64,000 bases of DNA from Whalleya microplaca (lineage: Eukaryota; Ascomycota; Sordariomycetes; Xylariales; Xylariaceae), in the NCBI GenBank assembly GCA_022497155.1, contig MU385774.1:1-64000 (forward strand), in the 5' to 3' direction. A program made the translations under genes and the position numbers. The notes under the pieces are model-generated. The model did not search any database and was not told where the DNA came from. It worked only from the letters and a program-made list of their open reading frames with translations. This document shows positions 1 through 12,968 of this stretch, piece by piece; the first letter of the stretch is position 1, and every line of letters starts with the position of its first letter.

Positions 1-2640
1 AATAATATAATTTTTATTAAATTATATTTAATATATATATATTAAAAAAGTCCTTTTTATTAGTTATATTTTTATTATTTTTATAATAAAATTGCATGAT
101 TTTTAAAAACGGAAAGAATAATTTGAGATTTTAGGCAGCCCCACTTTTTTAACTACCAGCCCTATTTTTTCTCGCTTAAATTCCAGCATTTACCCTAATA
201 GCTTCCTATAATATTTTTAACCTTTTAATAATTACACTATAATTATAATATTATCCCTAATCTTATTTTATTACTCCTAAAAGCCTAAAATAGGTATACG
301 ACTATAAAATATACAAATTAATTATAAAATAATCAGTTTTTAATTGATTTTAGTACTATATTTCCGGTCGTAAAGTGGCGTAAGCCGGATAATGAGCTTT
401 TTATTAATCCGAATACTTAAAAGGCTCGGGAGCGAAAGAAAAATCTCGATCTTATAACTTTTGATATAAAAAAAGCCCGCTATAATTTAAAACAGGTAAT
501 TAAGCGACGATTCGATATTTGGTAAAAAAAAAATCCCACTATAATTAATTGCGAAGCCGAAATTTAAAAATAAGCTATAATAATATAAGTCGAGATAAAG
601 TAATATATATTTAATTATTTTAGAATTATTTCTATTCTAATTTCTTTTAGTTCCGAAAAAAGAAAATATCTTAACTAAGTCGCGCGGAAATATTCCGAGA
701 TTTCCGAAAGTTTTAATAATAATAGCGTAAATTGGGTTGATATAAACAAAGGATTAAAGGAAAAGTACTATTTCTGTAACGAAGAAAATAATTTTAAGCG
801 GTATAGCTTTACCGATTAATACTTTTACTCCTTTCTGCCAGTATATTTTTTATACCTAATTAAAAAAGATATTTTAAAATTTAATATATAAATTTAAAAG
901 GTACGTTTAATATTTGATTATTTTGCGATTATTTTATAATTTTTATATATTTATAATTATTAAGTAATTTTTATTTTTTTAGGGAGGCCTTAAATTATTT
1001 TATATTAAAAAATCAAGCGAAAGCGACTTTTTTTTTTCGCTTATAGATAAATAGAATGTAGTAAAAGCAATAATTGAGTTTATTACTTGCGAATTTTTCC
1101 GCTTTTAAAAGTATATAAACCTATATTTTTAAAAAAATAACCGCAAAAACGATATTAATATTAAAAATATATAAAAAGTTACTTAAAAAATAAATCGACT
1201 AATAGTTATAAGTTATTATAGAATTATTTTATAATTATTTTATTATTTTAATTTTTTTAAGGCGTTAAATATAAATTTTACTATATATAAAAAGCTAGCT
1301 GGTATATTATTATCGATATTTTATATACGAAACTTTATTGATATAAAAATTATCCCAAATAGATATTAGACGTTATTAATTTTATTATCGCTAATAAAAA
1401 TCGGTTTGAGATATTATAAAACTAGCAGGTTATTTAGACGAAAAAAAAACTATATATATTTAAATCTATTTATACCTTTTTGCTTAAATTTCTTATATTG
1501 CCAGAAGAAAAACTTCTTTTATATTATTTATCCCGCTTTATATTTTCCGATATTATAATTTAAAAACGACAATTTTTATTACGCTATATAAAATAAAAAG
1601 ATATCGGTATTATTTACGGCATTCGGGCATTCCGTTTAAGTAAAATTAGGAATAATATTTATTTTTAGTAATCTCGTTTATTAAAACTAGCTAAAATTAA
1701 ACCCACTATAATTTTAAAGTACGTTATTAATAAAATAATTATAAAATAATTTAATATATTATAGCATTTATATTAATGGGGCACGTTTATATCCTAGTTT
1801 TTATAGCAGTTTTTTTTTTAAAATTACCGGATATAAAATTATTATTCGAATTAAACTAAAGAAATTTTTAAATATAAATTGGGTACCTAATACTCGTTTT
1901 TTTTTTATTACGTACTATATTAGTTTCTTTAATTCCCGTTTTTATAAAAAGCTATTTAGTTCGATTTAAAAAATATTATAAAAAATTATAGGATAGTTTT
2001 ATAATAATATCAAAAAACCGTCGAATCGTTATTTCCTATTACCCGGATATATAAGTAATTAGTCCGATAAAGATATTAAAACTATTACTTATAAACTAAC
2101 TTATTATATTAGGGAATTATTAAATAGGGCGTTTTTTAAAGGATTAATGCTTTTTATAATATTATTAAAGGAAAACTCGACTTTTATTATAGCTAATTGC
2201 GTGTTAGGATTAGAAATATTTAAATTAGGTCGGAAAAATGTAAATAATAAAAAGCTTAATAGTTTCCTAGTTTTAGCTTATTAGCCGGAACGTAACTAAT
2301 TAGATATTAATAAGCTATAATAAAGCTAGTTTTTAATAATATCTAATTGCCTATAATTATTTTAATATTATTTTATTATATTAAAACTTATTTTTATAGG
2401 TAGCTATAATATAATTGATTAATATTTTAATTTCTTACGTAAGACTTAATAGGACTGAGTTTTTTTCGTAAAAGTTTTATAGGAGTCTTACGTATTTTTT
2501 AATTTGTGGGTAAGACTATTATAGGTAGTCCTATTAATTTTTATTGGTCCCATAGGACTTCTATAAGAAAAAAAAATTCCCATGGGAGTTTTACGGGACT
2601 ATGGGACTAACCCCGTGGGTAGGACTTATACAGGTCTAAA
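1..2640. repeat. RIP-degraded AT-rich repeat block, left end
   Basis: The sequence is overwhelmingly A/T, with no open frame of useful length and dense TA, TTA and TAA words. Base composition jumps back to normal at about 2640. This is the usual look of a transposon mutated by repeat-induced point mutation (C to T, preferring CpA) in a filamentous ascomycete. From about 2430 to 2640 the sequence is less degraded and full of short inverted motifs, which may be the end of the element. I cannot name the transposon family. The block continues beyond the left edge of the window. Confidence 0.85.
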
Positions 2641-3655
2641 GTAGACAGAGTTAGAGGCACTGCTAAATAGACGGTGCCAGTGTCTTCGTAACTGATCATA
2701 GTATCCCTCCTGATTTGAAAGTAGTTAGACCGTCAATACATGTAACTTAAGCATTTAACGACCTCCAGAATTACCAGACTTGAATCTGATAGATTAGGCA
2801 GTAATCCGGACTAGAAGTTGGGCAATAATAAGGGGGTAAGACACTGAGTCCGTATTACGTAACCAACGCACGAGCCATGTGCCAGCACACAATACAGAAA
2901 AAAAACAGAGTTTTGTCCAATATTGACACCGCCATTACCTACTTGTCTTCCCCTCCCACCATTCTGCTGTATCACACACAACAGTCTCACGGACCTTATT
3001 CTCCCAAACTTAATTGTGGTAAAACCGAATTGAATTTGAGGTTATACGCATTGCTGTCAAACTATATATCGCCATGTTACACATGTCGAGAGGATACTAG
3101 TCCAATGCACACACGCACACAGCCAAACACAGCCCGTCCCCGTTATCCATTTGCTCGATCGTCAAAATCCGTCTTTCTATTCGCCTAATAATAAGCTGCA
3201 AAGACACAAAATGTGTGTGCCGAGAGAGTGGTCCTCGGACCATGAAACCTTGATGTCTCAGTGACGCTCAACACTGCCTGCCAGACATACATCATAAGGT
3301 CCAGGTAGGAATGCAAGTTTACAAAGAAGTCTGCCGCAGGTCTAGATGCTTATTCTGGCGGCGACAACGCAATTATGAAAGAAGTCTAATGCCACGCCTC
3401 CCCCTCCACCGCGCCCGATCCCAAACAGTTCTCGAGAAAGTAACAAGCCCATGCGATCGCATCGAGGACGAATAATAAGGATGCTACCGTATCACGCAGC
3501 GTGACACGTCGCACCGCTCATCCAAAGGCCCAGATCCTAGGTGTTATACTAAAGAAAGAGTGGTATAGGCGAACAAACTGCGCCAGCAAAGGAATGGATG
3601 CAGTCAAGACGCAATGAAGCCGACCGCGCGAAGCCGAGCCGAGACAAGTGACTCG
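2641..3655. other. Intergenic stretch, no supported gene
   Basis: Normal base composition resumes here. A 103-codon open frame at 2877-3188 (+) has no recognisable family, biased composition and no conserved features, so I do not call it a gene. The right part is presumably the 3' region of the minus-strand gene that ends at 3656. Confidence 0.5.
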
Positions 3656-4337
3656 TTATATAAGCTCAAAGCCATCCTCCTCGATGATGTCGGGTTCTTC
3701 TGCCGTGGGAGTAGGGTTCTTGCGTCGGAGATTTTGTCGAGCCTTTCGGCCCTTGAGGGCGTCCCCGTTGTTGTCCAAGATCTCGTACTCCTTCTCGACA
3801 AACTTCTCCGTCTCCTTCGGGTTTGACTTGACGAATACCTCCAGCGATAATGGTTTACCTGGGCTTTCGGTCCTATCGAAGCTGTACAGGATATTATCCG
3901 AGGAGCTCGGCTTTCGCCGGTTCGAAGACGACGGCATGAGCTCGTGAAGAGATCGCGATATGTTAGATGGGTCTCGCAGTTCCGCAAGTGCATCCATCTT
4001 AGCGCGTGTATGGGGCTGCGAGATACCCCATCGGTTGTTGCCGTGTCCACGAAGCTTGACGATGTTTGGAGTCGCGGAGTGATGGTTACTGATTCGTCAG
4101 ACCTCATTCTGGAGGAGGCATCAACGCGATATCAGGGACAACTTACTTTATGGGCCGCTCCGGCCGAATCTTCTCTCGTTGACTCTCGCTCCCTGTCAAG
4201 ATGACATCTGAGTTATAGATGCTAGTCTTGCATCCCGCCGAGGGCCGGTATCCCCGCGACCACTTCTCCTTATGTTCCTTAATTCTCTTTGAGTCCTGAG
4301 AGAAGCTTCGGAAGTCTCGAGTTTGCTCAAAAGCCAT
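3656..4337 (-). CDS. Conserved fungal hypothetical protein, 207 aa, two exons
   Basis: The model joins exon 1 (4337-4147) to exon 2 (4088-3656) across a 58-nt intron with a GTAAGT donor and a CAG acceptor. The phase fits exactly and the join gives 207 residues. Without the intron each half is a short frame. The N-terminus (MAFEQTRDFRSFSQ) is charged. The middle contains GNNRWGISQPHTRAKMDAL, the next part DNILYSFDRTESPGKPLSL, and the C-terminus is acidic, ending EEDGFELI. I recall similar uncharacterised proteins in other filamentous ascomycetes, but know no function. There is no signal peptide or membrane segment. Alternatives such as an extra upstream exon cannot be excluded, because the 5' region is pyrimidine/purine rich and untested. 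Confidence 0.7.
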
Positions 4338-7300
4338 GATTCAAGATAATTGGTCGTACGATGATAATATCACGAAATGATAGGATCGTATGCGATATCA
4401 ATTTTAGCGGAAGGTGAGTTACCACTTCACGTCGGCTTATATCCTTGGACTCCTTGATGCTTCGGATAGTGCTTCTTAAGGAAGAATTTGTCGATGGAGA
4501 GGTCAAGAACCGCAATTGAGGACGATGGGTTATAGTTTACAAAGCGACGATGAGTACGAATATGGAAGGGGGGTTGGATAGCTGATGGAAAGGAGGCGAG
4601 AAAGGATGGTCGTTTTAGGTTGGTAGAGGGAGACAAAAGTCGGTCGGAAGAGGAGGGATGCCCTTGTGCTTTCTAGAAGGAGGCGATCGGTACAAGTGGC
4701 CGAGTCACACGGCGGGTAGATGACGATAAGGTAGGGTAAAGGCTGTGTGAGGTGTTGTGGCTGGCTTTGCTGTTTGCGAGTTGGGGAAATTGCTTTGTCT
4801 CTCTTTGGCTGGGAAGAAAGAGACAAATGAGGCAGGCAGGCAAGGTAAGCAGATGTACACCGTCAAGTGATGGGAAGTGGCTTTGTCTGTCTGTGGTTGT
4901 GTTGTGTGTGTGTCAGAGGTTCAAAAGGTGTGAAAGGTGAGCAAGACAAAGACCCGGGTGACTCAGATTGGCAATGGCAGCGGCAGCAGCAGCAGCAGCA
5001 GCGCTCGTACCTGAGGCGATGGGATGCGAAGTTGCGGTAGCCTTATCGATAAGCACGGGTTGGGATGTCGGTAGCGATGACGCAGACAGCCTAACCTTGA
5101 TTTAATGCAGATGGGAAACAAGAAGGAACAAGCTACATAAGAATCAATACAAGAACACGATTTATTAGAACGACTTTCAAAGTTGAGCAAATATTGAAGG
5201 TATAGGTTGTTTGTGAATGGCACAAGGAGACGGGAGCAGTCTGGAGGGAGATAGAGGGAACCCCAAGCTCGGTAATATGGGGAACGGCCTCCTTATCATA
5301 CCCAGGTCGCATGGCGTTATTAAGCTACCCAAGCCTTCCTACCTATTCATCTATTGCTCATTTACAGATCTGTATTAAGGTTTCCATTCCCATTCCCTTG
5401 ATGACGGCAACACGGATTGGATAGGTGTGCGTGTGACACAAAAGCCTGCCTGGGCCTAGAATACACTGCCTCTTTTGTGTATATATGTATGTATACATGT
5501 ACATCTCCAGGTAGCCCTCCTGATTGCGTATCAGCGGCGGTTAGGCCGGGAAAGACTGATGACCTCTTGACCTCTCAGGAGTCCTAGCAGCCTAGTTATG
5601 TATATGTACCGTGTTGCATCCTTTTGCAGCTTGCTTTACAAACTTTACCTGCCTGCCGACCTACATACAAACCCTTGCGGCCTACCTAGGCTGCCTCCTT
5701 AGGTTGGTTAAGTAAGTATTGCTTCCATGTTTGGAAACATGAAATCGGGCGGCTACTGTGTTTCCCGCTTCGTTGCCAGTTGCCAGATGCCTCCAACCGA
5801 CTTGCCAAGTTGTTGGGACTCACGCCGAAACCTCGGTCCTGACTTGACTTCAACATAGCTCGTGCCGCCAACTCCACCATGTCATTTGCCAGTTTCCTAC
5901 CTCACGTAATTGTACCCAGTTTCATCAATCGCTACCATTATACGTTGACTCCAGTCAACAAACATGCCAGGCACCACGTTCCTCGGTCTGCCACCTGCCA
6001 CCTGCTAGGTAGTCATTACTAATAAATGATTCTCGGTCATGCCAATTCATGCAGTTTCGTTTCCAAGCATAGGCAAGGTTCCTACCTAGTGTTTCGCAAC
6101 ATCTGCCGTTCCACCACATCCGGTCCAGAAGAGGCCAACATATTGGAGAATTGATGCGCTTCAATCGCTAAAGAGGCGTTCGTCTACAGCTACCTGATCA
6201 TACGCACGTTGGCGACACTACCTAGAAGCTACCCCTCCTCCACACACCCGAATCTACGGGCGATAAGCCATGGGCAAATCAGAATGCCCATGTGCAAGTT
6301 CGAGTGGGCGATAAGAGAGATATGGGCTTTTCTCGAGACCGTTTCCCCTTTTCTCGGGATGCTTAATTCGGAAGATAATGCAGCTTTACATGAATCATCA
6401 CGTTTCTAATACGTCCATACATACTTATTACATGTACTACCCTGAGCTGCTGCAACAGTAGGTACCTACATCCTACTAGATAAGCACCTTGAGGGCTCGA
6501 CAAATCGTCGCAATTGCTTTGTTAATACAGTACTTACGTATGAACTTCGGTGCTGCTCGGGATGTCCTGTCAGGTGGATCATTCATTCTATTGATAGGCC
6601 TAACTAGGTACTTTATAGCACTTGCATCAGCAGCGCGATAAGCCAAAACCAGCGGATCAGCCGCCTGATAAGCGACCTAATGCACCTAGAGAGGGGCACG
6701 ATCTCGTGCAGCTGAACGCCCGTTCAATTGCTCCGAGCCTGCAGCTGGACTGCCTGGGATCACGTGGGAGGTATTCATTTTCTAAGTGATGATTCGTCGA
6801 ATTGAAAACGGTGAATAACCAAAGATTACCACCACGTGAAAGCTAGCCGTAGGCTTGCCATCAGAGTGCTGACGCTCACTCAAGCCTCGGTCATCGCGAT
6901 CCCTCCTGACGAGTCGTCTGACCATATATTTTCGTACTTCGTACAAATAGATCCCTGATGAAATCTAAGCTGATTTCGCCAGCGCCACTACAGACAGTCA
7001 TCAGTTTGGGATCAAGCCTGTTCGGGGCTTGGAGACTCGAGACAAGAGATGACGGAAGTAGATGGGCTGTAACAGGTTTCGCCTCCGCTTTTGCCGCGAA
7101 TCTGGGGGACATTCCAGTCGCACCAGGCCGAATCCAAGGCACGGATTAGGACTTCTTCCGTTTTGTCTTCTTCGTGTCGACACCAACCTATATGCTTCGT
7201 CATTTCAAGCGAAGGATTGCATTGCTACTACATTATGTACTTAGCTCTACATACGTCATCGTTGATCATCTTATTTAGCCCCATGGTGAACCTGCGCCAT

Positions 7301-10300
7301 CTCCCAAACAAGTTGGCCTGTTGCGCTTGATTGAACCACCTCCCCTTTTTGGAACATTGAGCTTGCCATACTTCGGCCTGTAGTGTTGTTTTCTATTGAA
7401 GAACTACGAACAAAATAAACTTAAGCAACAGCTTATGATAACCCAAAATAGAACATATCAATGAGAGAAACTTATCTCATGTTATTAGAGGTAGGTTTAA
7501 AGATCTGCCGTAAGTAGAGAGACTACAGAGAAACAAAATTCTCTTTCAAACAGGCCAGCGGTGACTATATGCCTTAATTCATTCTCACGTAGACTTATGC
7601 ATCATGCTCATAACTAAGAAACTATTCGAATTAAATACTGACTTATCATTGGCCCACTAGCAAGTCTTCGATGTAGTCCTCACCTCAAGCCAACCAAGCT
7701 CATATGGTAACCTTGATGGCTATTGTTAATATACCATAACCATCCACATGCTATGAAAGACTTAGAGTCCGCGGTTTCATTCTTAAAATCGAGGAAGTCT
7801 CTAGCTGTGCGCGTATAGTGTTGACTTTATCTTTTGGACCTGCCCCTTTCCGTACTGCCCCACCTCCCACCAGTGTTGCTGAGTTGATGAAAGACGCCCA
7901 GTTCAAGGACCAAACCCAATAGAGTCTCTTTATGTAGATTCTACAAATATATCTCGTGGGATTAGTCCCCTCCATGATTGATTTTATAGCTTGTCTATGG
8001 AGATTGTTACTGCGTACTCGTAAAAGGACGGCGTTGCTTTGTTTCCATGTTATATTATGGGCACAGATAAGAGTCCTTTTAGGGATATCATCGTTGCATC
8101 AATCACTGCCATGATAATATCTACTGTAGCTATCTCCCTTGGCCTCGCTTCACAATCGCGCCAGCTTCCGCTTGCCTGTGGTGTGAGTACTGGTACCTGT
8201 GCTGGACCCCAGGTCGTTGCCGACATTGCATTCACGTCCTTTACGGCTGGTATGGTGGTTGGATGGATTGATGTGGTAGATTGTGCCTAGGTACTTGTAC
8301 CAGAGTCCTCGTCAATGAAAGAGACTGGCTCTTGAGACTCAACGGACATTGTAGATTGCTTTATTGTGAGATGTGATACTCAGTCTTTAGGTGAAGATCT
8401 CGGCCTGGTTTCTGCTTAGGTTGGGTTTCGAGTGGGTGTGGTTGTGCTGGTCGCCCCCTGTATTCAAGGTAAGTGAGAGCTCGCCGCTATAAAGGAGTGC
8501 CATGGCGATGCTTGTATGCCCGAAATTGTGCCCGGCAATTGAGTATCCATGAAGGTAAGCTCCATTTCAGGAAATATTCTACATGATGAGTAACTTTCCA
8601 AAGTCTCATTTCGTTGAGATAAACCGCCTCGTCCAAGATACCGCAGCCTCTCAAATAAGCAAGGGGCTCCATGAGAATTGAGGTGTATCTTGGTTCACCC
8701 TATAGTAGTAGAAACGCCAGAACTTGGCGATACACTCAGTCCTTTCGGATAGAAAGGATCCTCTACGGATAATGAGACATATATACTTCCGCGATATGTC
8801 TCAGCTCCTAAGTTACACTAGATGTCACAATTTTTGAACAAGTTCTCAAGCCTCAAATGATGGAGCTATATCATTTCAATTCACCCCTGATTTCCTAGCT
8901 ACAAAACGAAATATCATCGAAGTGTTACCTTGACAGTATCATAGCCTCAGTATCTCTAGATAAATGTAGAAAGTATCATACTTCGTAATGACATATCTCA
9001 ATGAGGCCGACAGTTTAGGCTGCAAGTGGCATGGGCAAAGGAGCCGCTCTTACATTCGCAGAAGTTCTCATAAAAGCTGGTATTGACGCAGAAATTAATG
9101 AGCACTGCTTAACAAAGGCTATTAAAAAGAGCAAAAAAGTATACCAGCCGTCTCAACCTATAAAAACAGCCATACCTATGTGCGGTCACATGTGAAACCA
9201 ATTTCGCGGCTTGAAAATAGCAGGTTGCTCTATAAAGACACAGTCAAACAGAGAGCTAAGAGGCGATTTAGCCGGCAGAGGAATCGAGCCCCCGGGCCTA
9301 AGAATTCCTTATAAGTTATAAAAATGGTCAGTAAAGATGCTTCGTTAGACCAGGTACAACCCGGTCATTTGACTCGTGTTTTCCTAGGGGTGAGAGGGTT
9401 AATCAGGTTTATATGTTTTCTACGGGCTGGTCGAGGGTGAGATGGCGACTGATATAATCTCCGCACAGTCGTGGTTTGAACCTTGATAGTCTGTGGATTC
9501 CTATGGGAAGTTGTTGCTTGGCTGACTCTGGACCACCATTTAGGGGAGCAGGCGGTTTCTTAAGAGTGAAGACAGCGAGCTCTTCTAGTATATAGGATAA
9601 TACTGGGTTACCCGGTCTTCTGGGCGGCGATGAGGATGATATGAAATGTAGCTAGCTTAGTGTTGTAGTTTGTGATAGCTTCGATCTATCGGGAATTTAG
9701 ATATTAGCTGTGTTGGGTGTGAATAGGATGAAGACTAGAGTGACAGATCTAAAATTGGGGAGATGGCACTTGTTAATTGGGGAAAAGAGAAGAAATGTTT
9801 CTGGAAAGTTGCTTATACTGCTGTATCAAGTTCAGTAGGACCTAAGGATGGATTCTTATGTTGAATTGAGGGTCAAGGACTGGTACAGTACAAGGCACGT
9901 AGTAGCATTGTGTATATATAACAAGCCATCTGCCACTCTAGAATAGCTGAACCTCAAGTCAATCCAAGCCTCATTAACCCTGTCTTTCAACATCTTGGAT
10001 GCTTTTCGACTCAAATGACCTTTGAACGCGTTGAAATCTGACTTGGCTGTCGAACCCGGTATATCCTCGAAGGCATAGAGAAGGAATCATCCCAAGGCTT
10101 CTGATAATATCTACAACATTTACCAATTCGAAGCCAATCCAGCTTCATTGCACTTCTTTTAAAAATTGGACATATAATCCAAAGGCAGATCTTAGGGAAC
10201 GTCTCATCTCATGATATGCTGGGCACCCGCTGGCAAACAGTAACAATCTCTCACAGAAAAGAAAGGAAGATAGGGTAGTAACTTCCCGATTACATGTCAC

Positions 10301-10630
10301 TGTCTAAATAATCATCTTGGCAAACTCAAGTCTTTGTAGTAGGTATCCGAGTCATGCAGAAATCATCTATAGGTCCCCCTCGTTGAATTTTTCAAGAGCT
10401 TTTCTTCCCTTTCAGATCCTCCAGTCCGACCGCTAGGACTACGCTACGAGGGGGACTAAAACCCCCTTCCCTTAGTTGATAGCCAGCTACCTAGCCTCAA
10501 CCATGACCATCCATAATAGACACCGTACTCCTCCATACATGATGATCGTCCCGCTCGTCGCTGATGATGAAGCCCCTACACGAAAATATAGCAGCCGAAA
10601 CACTAGGTAGGTATCAAACCCCCGCCTCTC
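4338..10630. other. Gene-poor stretch of about 6.3 kb
   Basis: I find no multi-exon gene I can support. Frames of 60-83 codons exist on both strands (for example 6891-7142 minus and 8039-8290 plus) but lack family features. The first few hundred bases must hold the promoter of the 207-aa gene, and the last few hundred the 3' region of the asparaginyl-tRNA synthetase. A CAG/GCA microsatellite lies at about 4978-5003. The word CCTAGGTA and close variants recur (about 5680, 6005, 6085, 6225, 8288, 10490, 10605). Base composition is ordinary, so this is not a RIP block. Confidence 0.5.
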
Positions 10631-12402
10631 TCAAGGCTTGCAGCGACCCATGTAGCGAGGATACAAGCAGCAGTCTCTGACGGTGTGCTGCTTGCACAGC
10701 CACGCGAGGAAACGCTCCAAACCGAGACCGTAGCCGCCGTGCGGCGAGCTACCGTACCTATTAAAAAGACGACTGTTAGCATCTGGGATTGTAAACATAT
10801 AATATATTAACTTGGGAACGCTTACTTTCGCTGGTCGGTGTACCAGTAGTATGGCTCCGGGTCGAGGCCCTCGCGCTTGAAGGCGGCCATCAGGCCCTCG
10901 TAGTCGTCGAGCCTCATGGAGCCGCCGACGATCTCGCCGACGCCGGGCATGAGGCAGTCGACGCTCTCGGTGACGCGGAGGTCCTGGGGGTCCTTCTGCA
11001 TGTAGAAAGCCTTGATCTCGACGGGGAAGTGGGTCAGGAAGATGGGCCGGTTGATGATGTCGGTCATGCGGCGCTCGGCGGCCTCGGCGATGTCGTCGCC
11101 GAAGGTGTGCGGCTGGCCCTCCTCGTTCGGGATGTCGTGCTCGCGCAGCCAGTCGATCGCGTCGCTGTACTTCATGCGCAGGAACGGCCGCTCCGGCATC
11201 TTAAACTCGGGGTTCAGGCTCTTGATGTAGCCCGCGATCACGGGGTCGGCTAGCGTGAGTTCTAGTACGCGGCAGATGGTGTATTCGAGGTGGGAGAGGA
11301 GGTCGTGGAAGCTGATAAAGTCTAGCTCGGCTTCGATGTGGGTGTACTCGGACAAGTGTCGCCGGGTGAGGGACTTCTCTGCTCGGAAAGACTTCTCAAT
11401 GCAGTATACGTCACCCATTGACGGCAGACAAGTCTCGAGGTAGAGTTGGGACGATTGGGTAAGGAAGGCATCGGCACCGTAGTAGTCGAACTTGAATAGA
11501 GTCGCACCACCTTCAACCTGCGTCTGGACTAGCGCGGGAGGGCTGACCTTGCGGATTCTTAACTCCTTGTATGCCTGGTTGAACGCGTACTCGACAGCAT
11601 CGCGCACAAGCATAACGGAGGAGGCGACCTCGCCTCTGAGGGTGAGGTGACGGAGGTCGAGGAGAGTGGCGTGCTCTGCACTGGACTGCACTCTGTTGGT
11701 GATGGCATCATCGCCGCCAGCGGCCTTCCAGTGACTGGGGATCTTGTAGAAATCGGCGTGTAGTTCACGGTTGAGAGGGGCCCGGGCTCCGGCAGGTACC
11801 TCGCGCATCTCACCAAATATCTCCATCGAAGTTTCACGGGTGAGCGTGAGGGCGTCGTACGTCTTGGCCAGCTTTCCAGAGACAACCACCTGCATATAGC
11901 CATAGCCGTCCTTCAGGGTGATGAACAAGACATCCTTCTGCTTGCGCTCACGGTGCACGCGACCGAGGACGTGCACTCGAGTACCCTTGCTCTCGGCATC
12001 GTCAGTCTTGCGCAGCTTGATGTGGTCTCCGACCTCGTCGAGCTTGATCTTGAGGGGCGCGGGGAGGCTGGTGTCCTCCTCGAGCGTCAGCTGCTTGGCG
12101 GCCTCTAACACCTTGTTGCGCTCCTCTTCTTCCTTCTTGCGCTGCGCGGTAAGTTCCTGCTCACGCGCGGCCTTCTTCTTCTGCTGCTCGAAGAAGTTGA
12201 CGGCCTTTTTCAAGGCGGACTTTGCCGCGGGCTTCCACTCCTTGTCCTCGCCGTCTGATTTTCGCGTGAGGTATTGGGCCTCAGCGGGGCGCTGGAGGTA
12301 GGCGAACTGGAGGGTCTTGTACGGCGAGGCCTCGGTGCCCTGCTGGGTGGGCTCATCCTTGCCGATGTCCTCGTCGATGTATATGGTCGCCATATTGGGC
12401 AA
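10631..12402 (-). CDS. Cytoplasmic asparaginyl-tRNA synthetase, 567 aa
   Basis: Class II aminoacyl-tRNA synthetase that charges tRNA-Asn in cytosolic translation; the orthologue of yeast DED81. Exon 1 is 12402-10826 and exon 2 is 10757-10631, joined across a 68-nt GTAAGC..TAG intron in correct phase. Domain order: a lysine- and glutamate-rich N-terminal extension with a likely coiled coil (about residues 50-110), an OB-fold anticodon-binding domain (about 125-235, [20 protein letters not shown]), then the catalytic core. Motif 2 reads [20 protein letters not shown]. Motif 3 is encoded wholly by the small last exon ([15 protein letters not shown]), so a model lacking that exon would be catalytically dead. 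The start could be Met1 or Met4 (MATIYIDED at 12393); Met4 fits my memory of relatives better. The gene diverges from the Bud13 gene. Confidence 0.95.
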
Positions 12403-12968
12403 CTGGAGGTCTGCAGTGCTTATATGGGACTAACTAATTGCTGGTCTGAATTGTCTGTAGAGAATAAACCAGCAGCAAGTTGGGCTTCACGATGCGCAGT
12501 GGGAATGGATGTTGTATGCAAGGTGGGATGTGACTAACAGATAGAAAATAACCCCACGGTGGGATGAGTCAAAAGCCCCAGGGCTGGTTTCTTATCTTAT
12601 CGCCCAAGCAGCCCAAGCAACAAGCAAACAGCCAGAACTCACCACTGTTTCAGCGCGTCGATCCGGCTGAAATGTGGATTCGATTAAGCAAACAATTTTC
12701 ATAAGGAATATATTCATCAATCGCGTAACCTGCCATCCGTCTTATCGATAGCTACAGATTAAATGTCCCCAAGCTTCAAGAACGTCGAGTTCAAGCACAT
12801 ACATACTAAATACCGTCTCGTCTACCATCAGCGTGTTCACGTCCCAGCTCCTCGTTATAGCGTGTTCATTCACTCCTTGAATAATTCAGCACATTCGACA
12901 TACGCCTAAGCCCAAGTACTTGGCACTCATCACCGCCTCCCATCGTCCTCTACCTCCAACTCGCCACG
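12403..12968. promoter_or_regulatory. Shared divergent promoter region, AsnRS and Bud13
   Basis: These 566 bp separate two divergent start codons and must carry both promoters. I see no confident TATA box and no open frame longer than the antisense tail at 12274-12537. The assignment rests on gene arrangement only. Confidence 0.5.

Noticed and set aside
2877..3188. 103-codon ORF next to the left repeat
   Set aside because: Composition is like non-coding DNA and no conserved features are present.
9260..9350. tRNA-like T-arm on the minus strand (GGCTCGATTCC region)
   Set aside because: No matching acceptor stem, D-arm or anticodon arm could be folded around it.
11012..11903. ORFs on both strands overlapping the asparaginyl-tRNA synthetase
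   Set aside because: Shadows; the synthetase frame has full family conservation.
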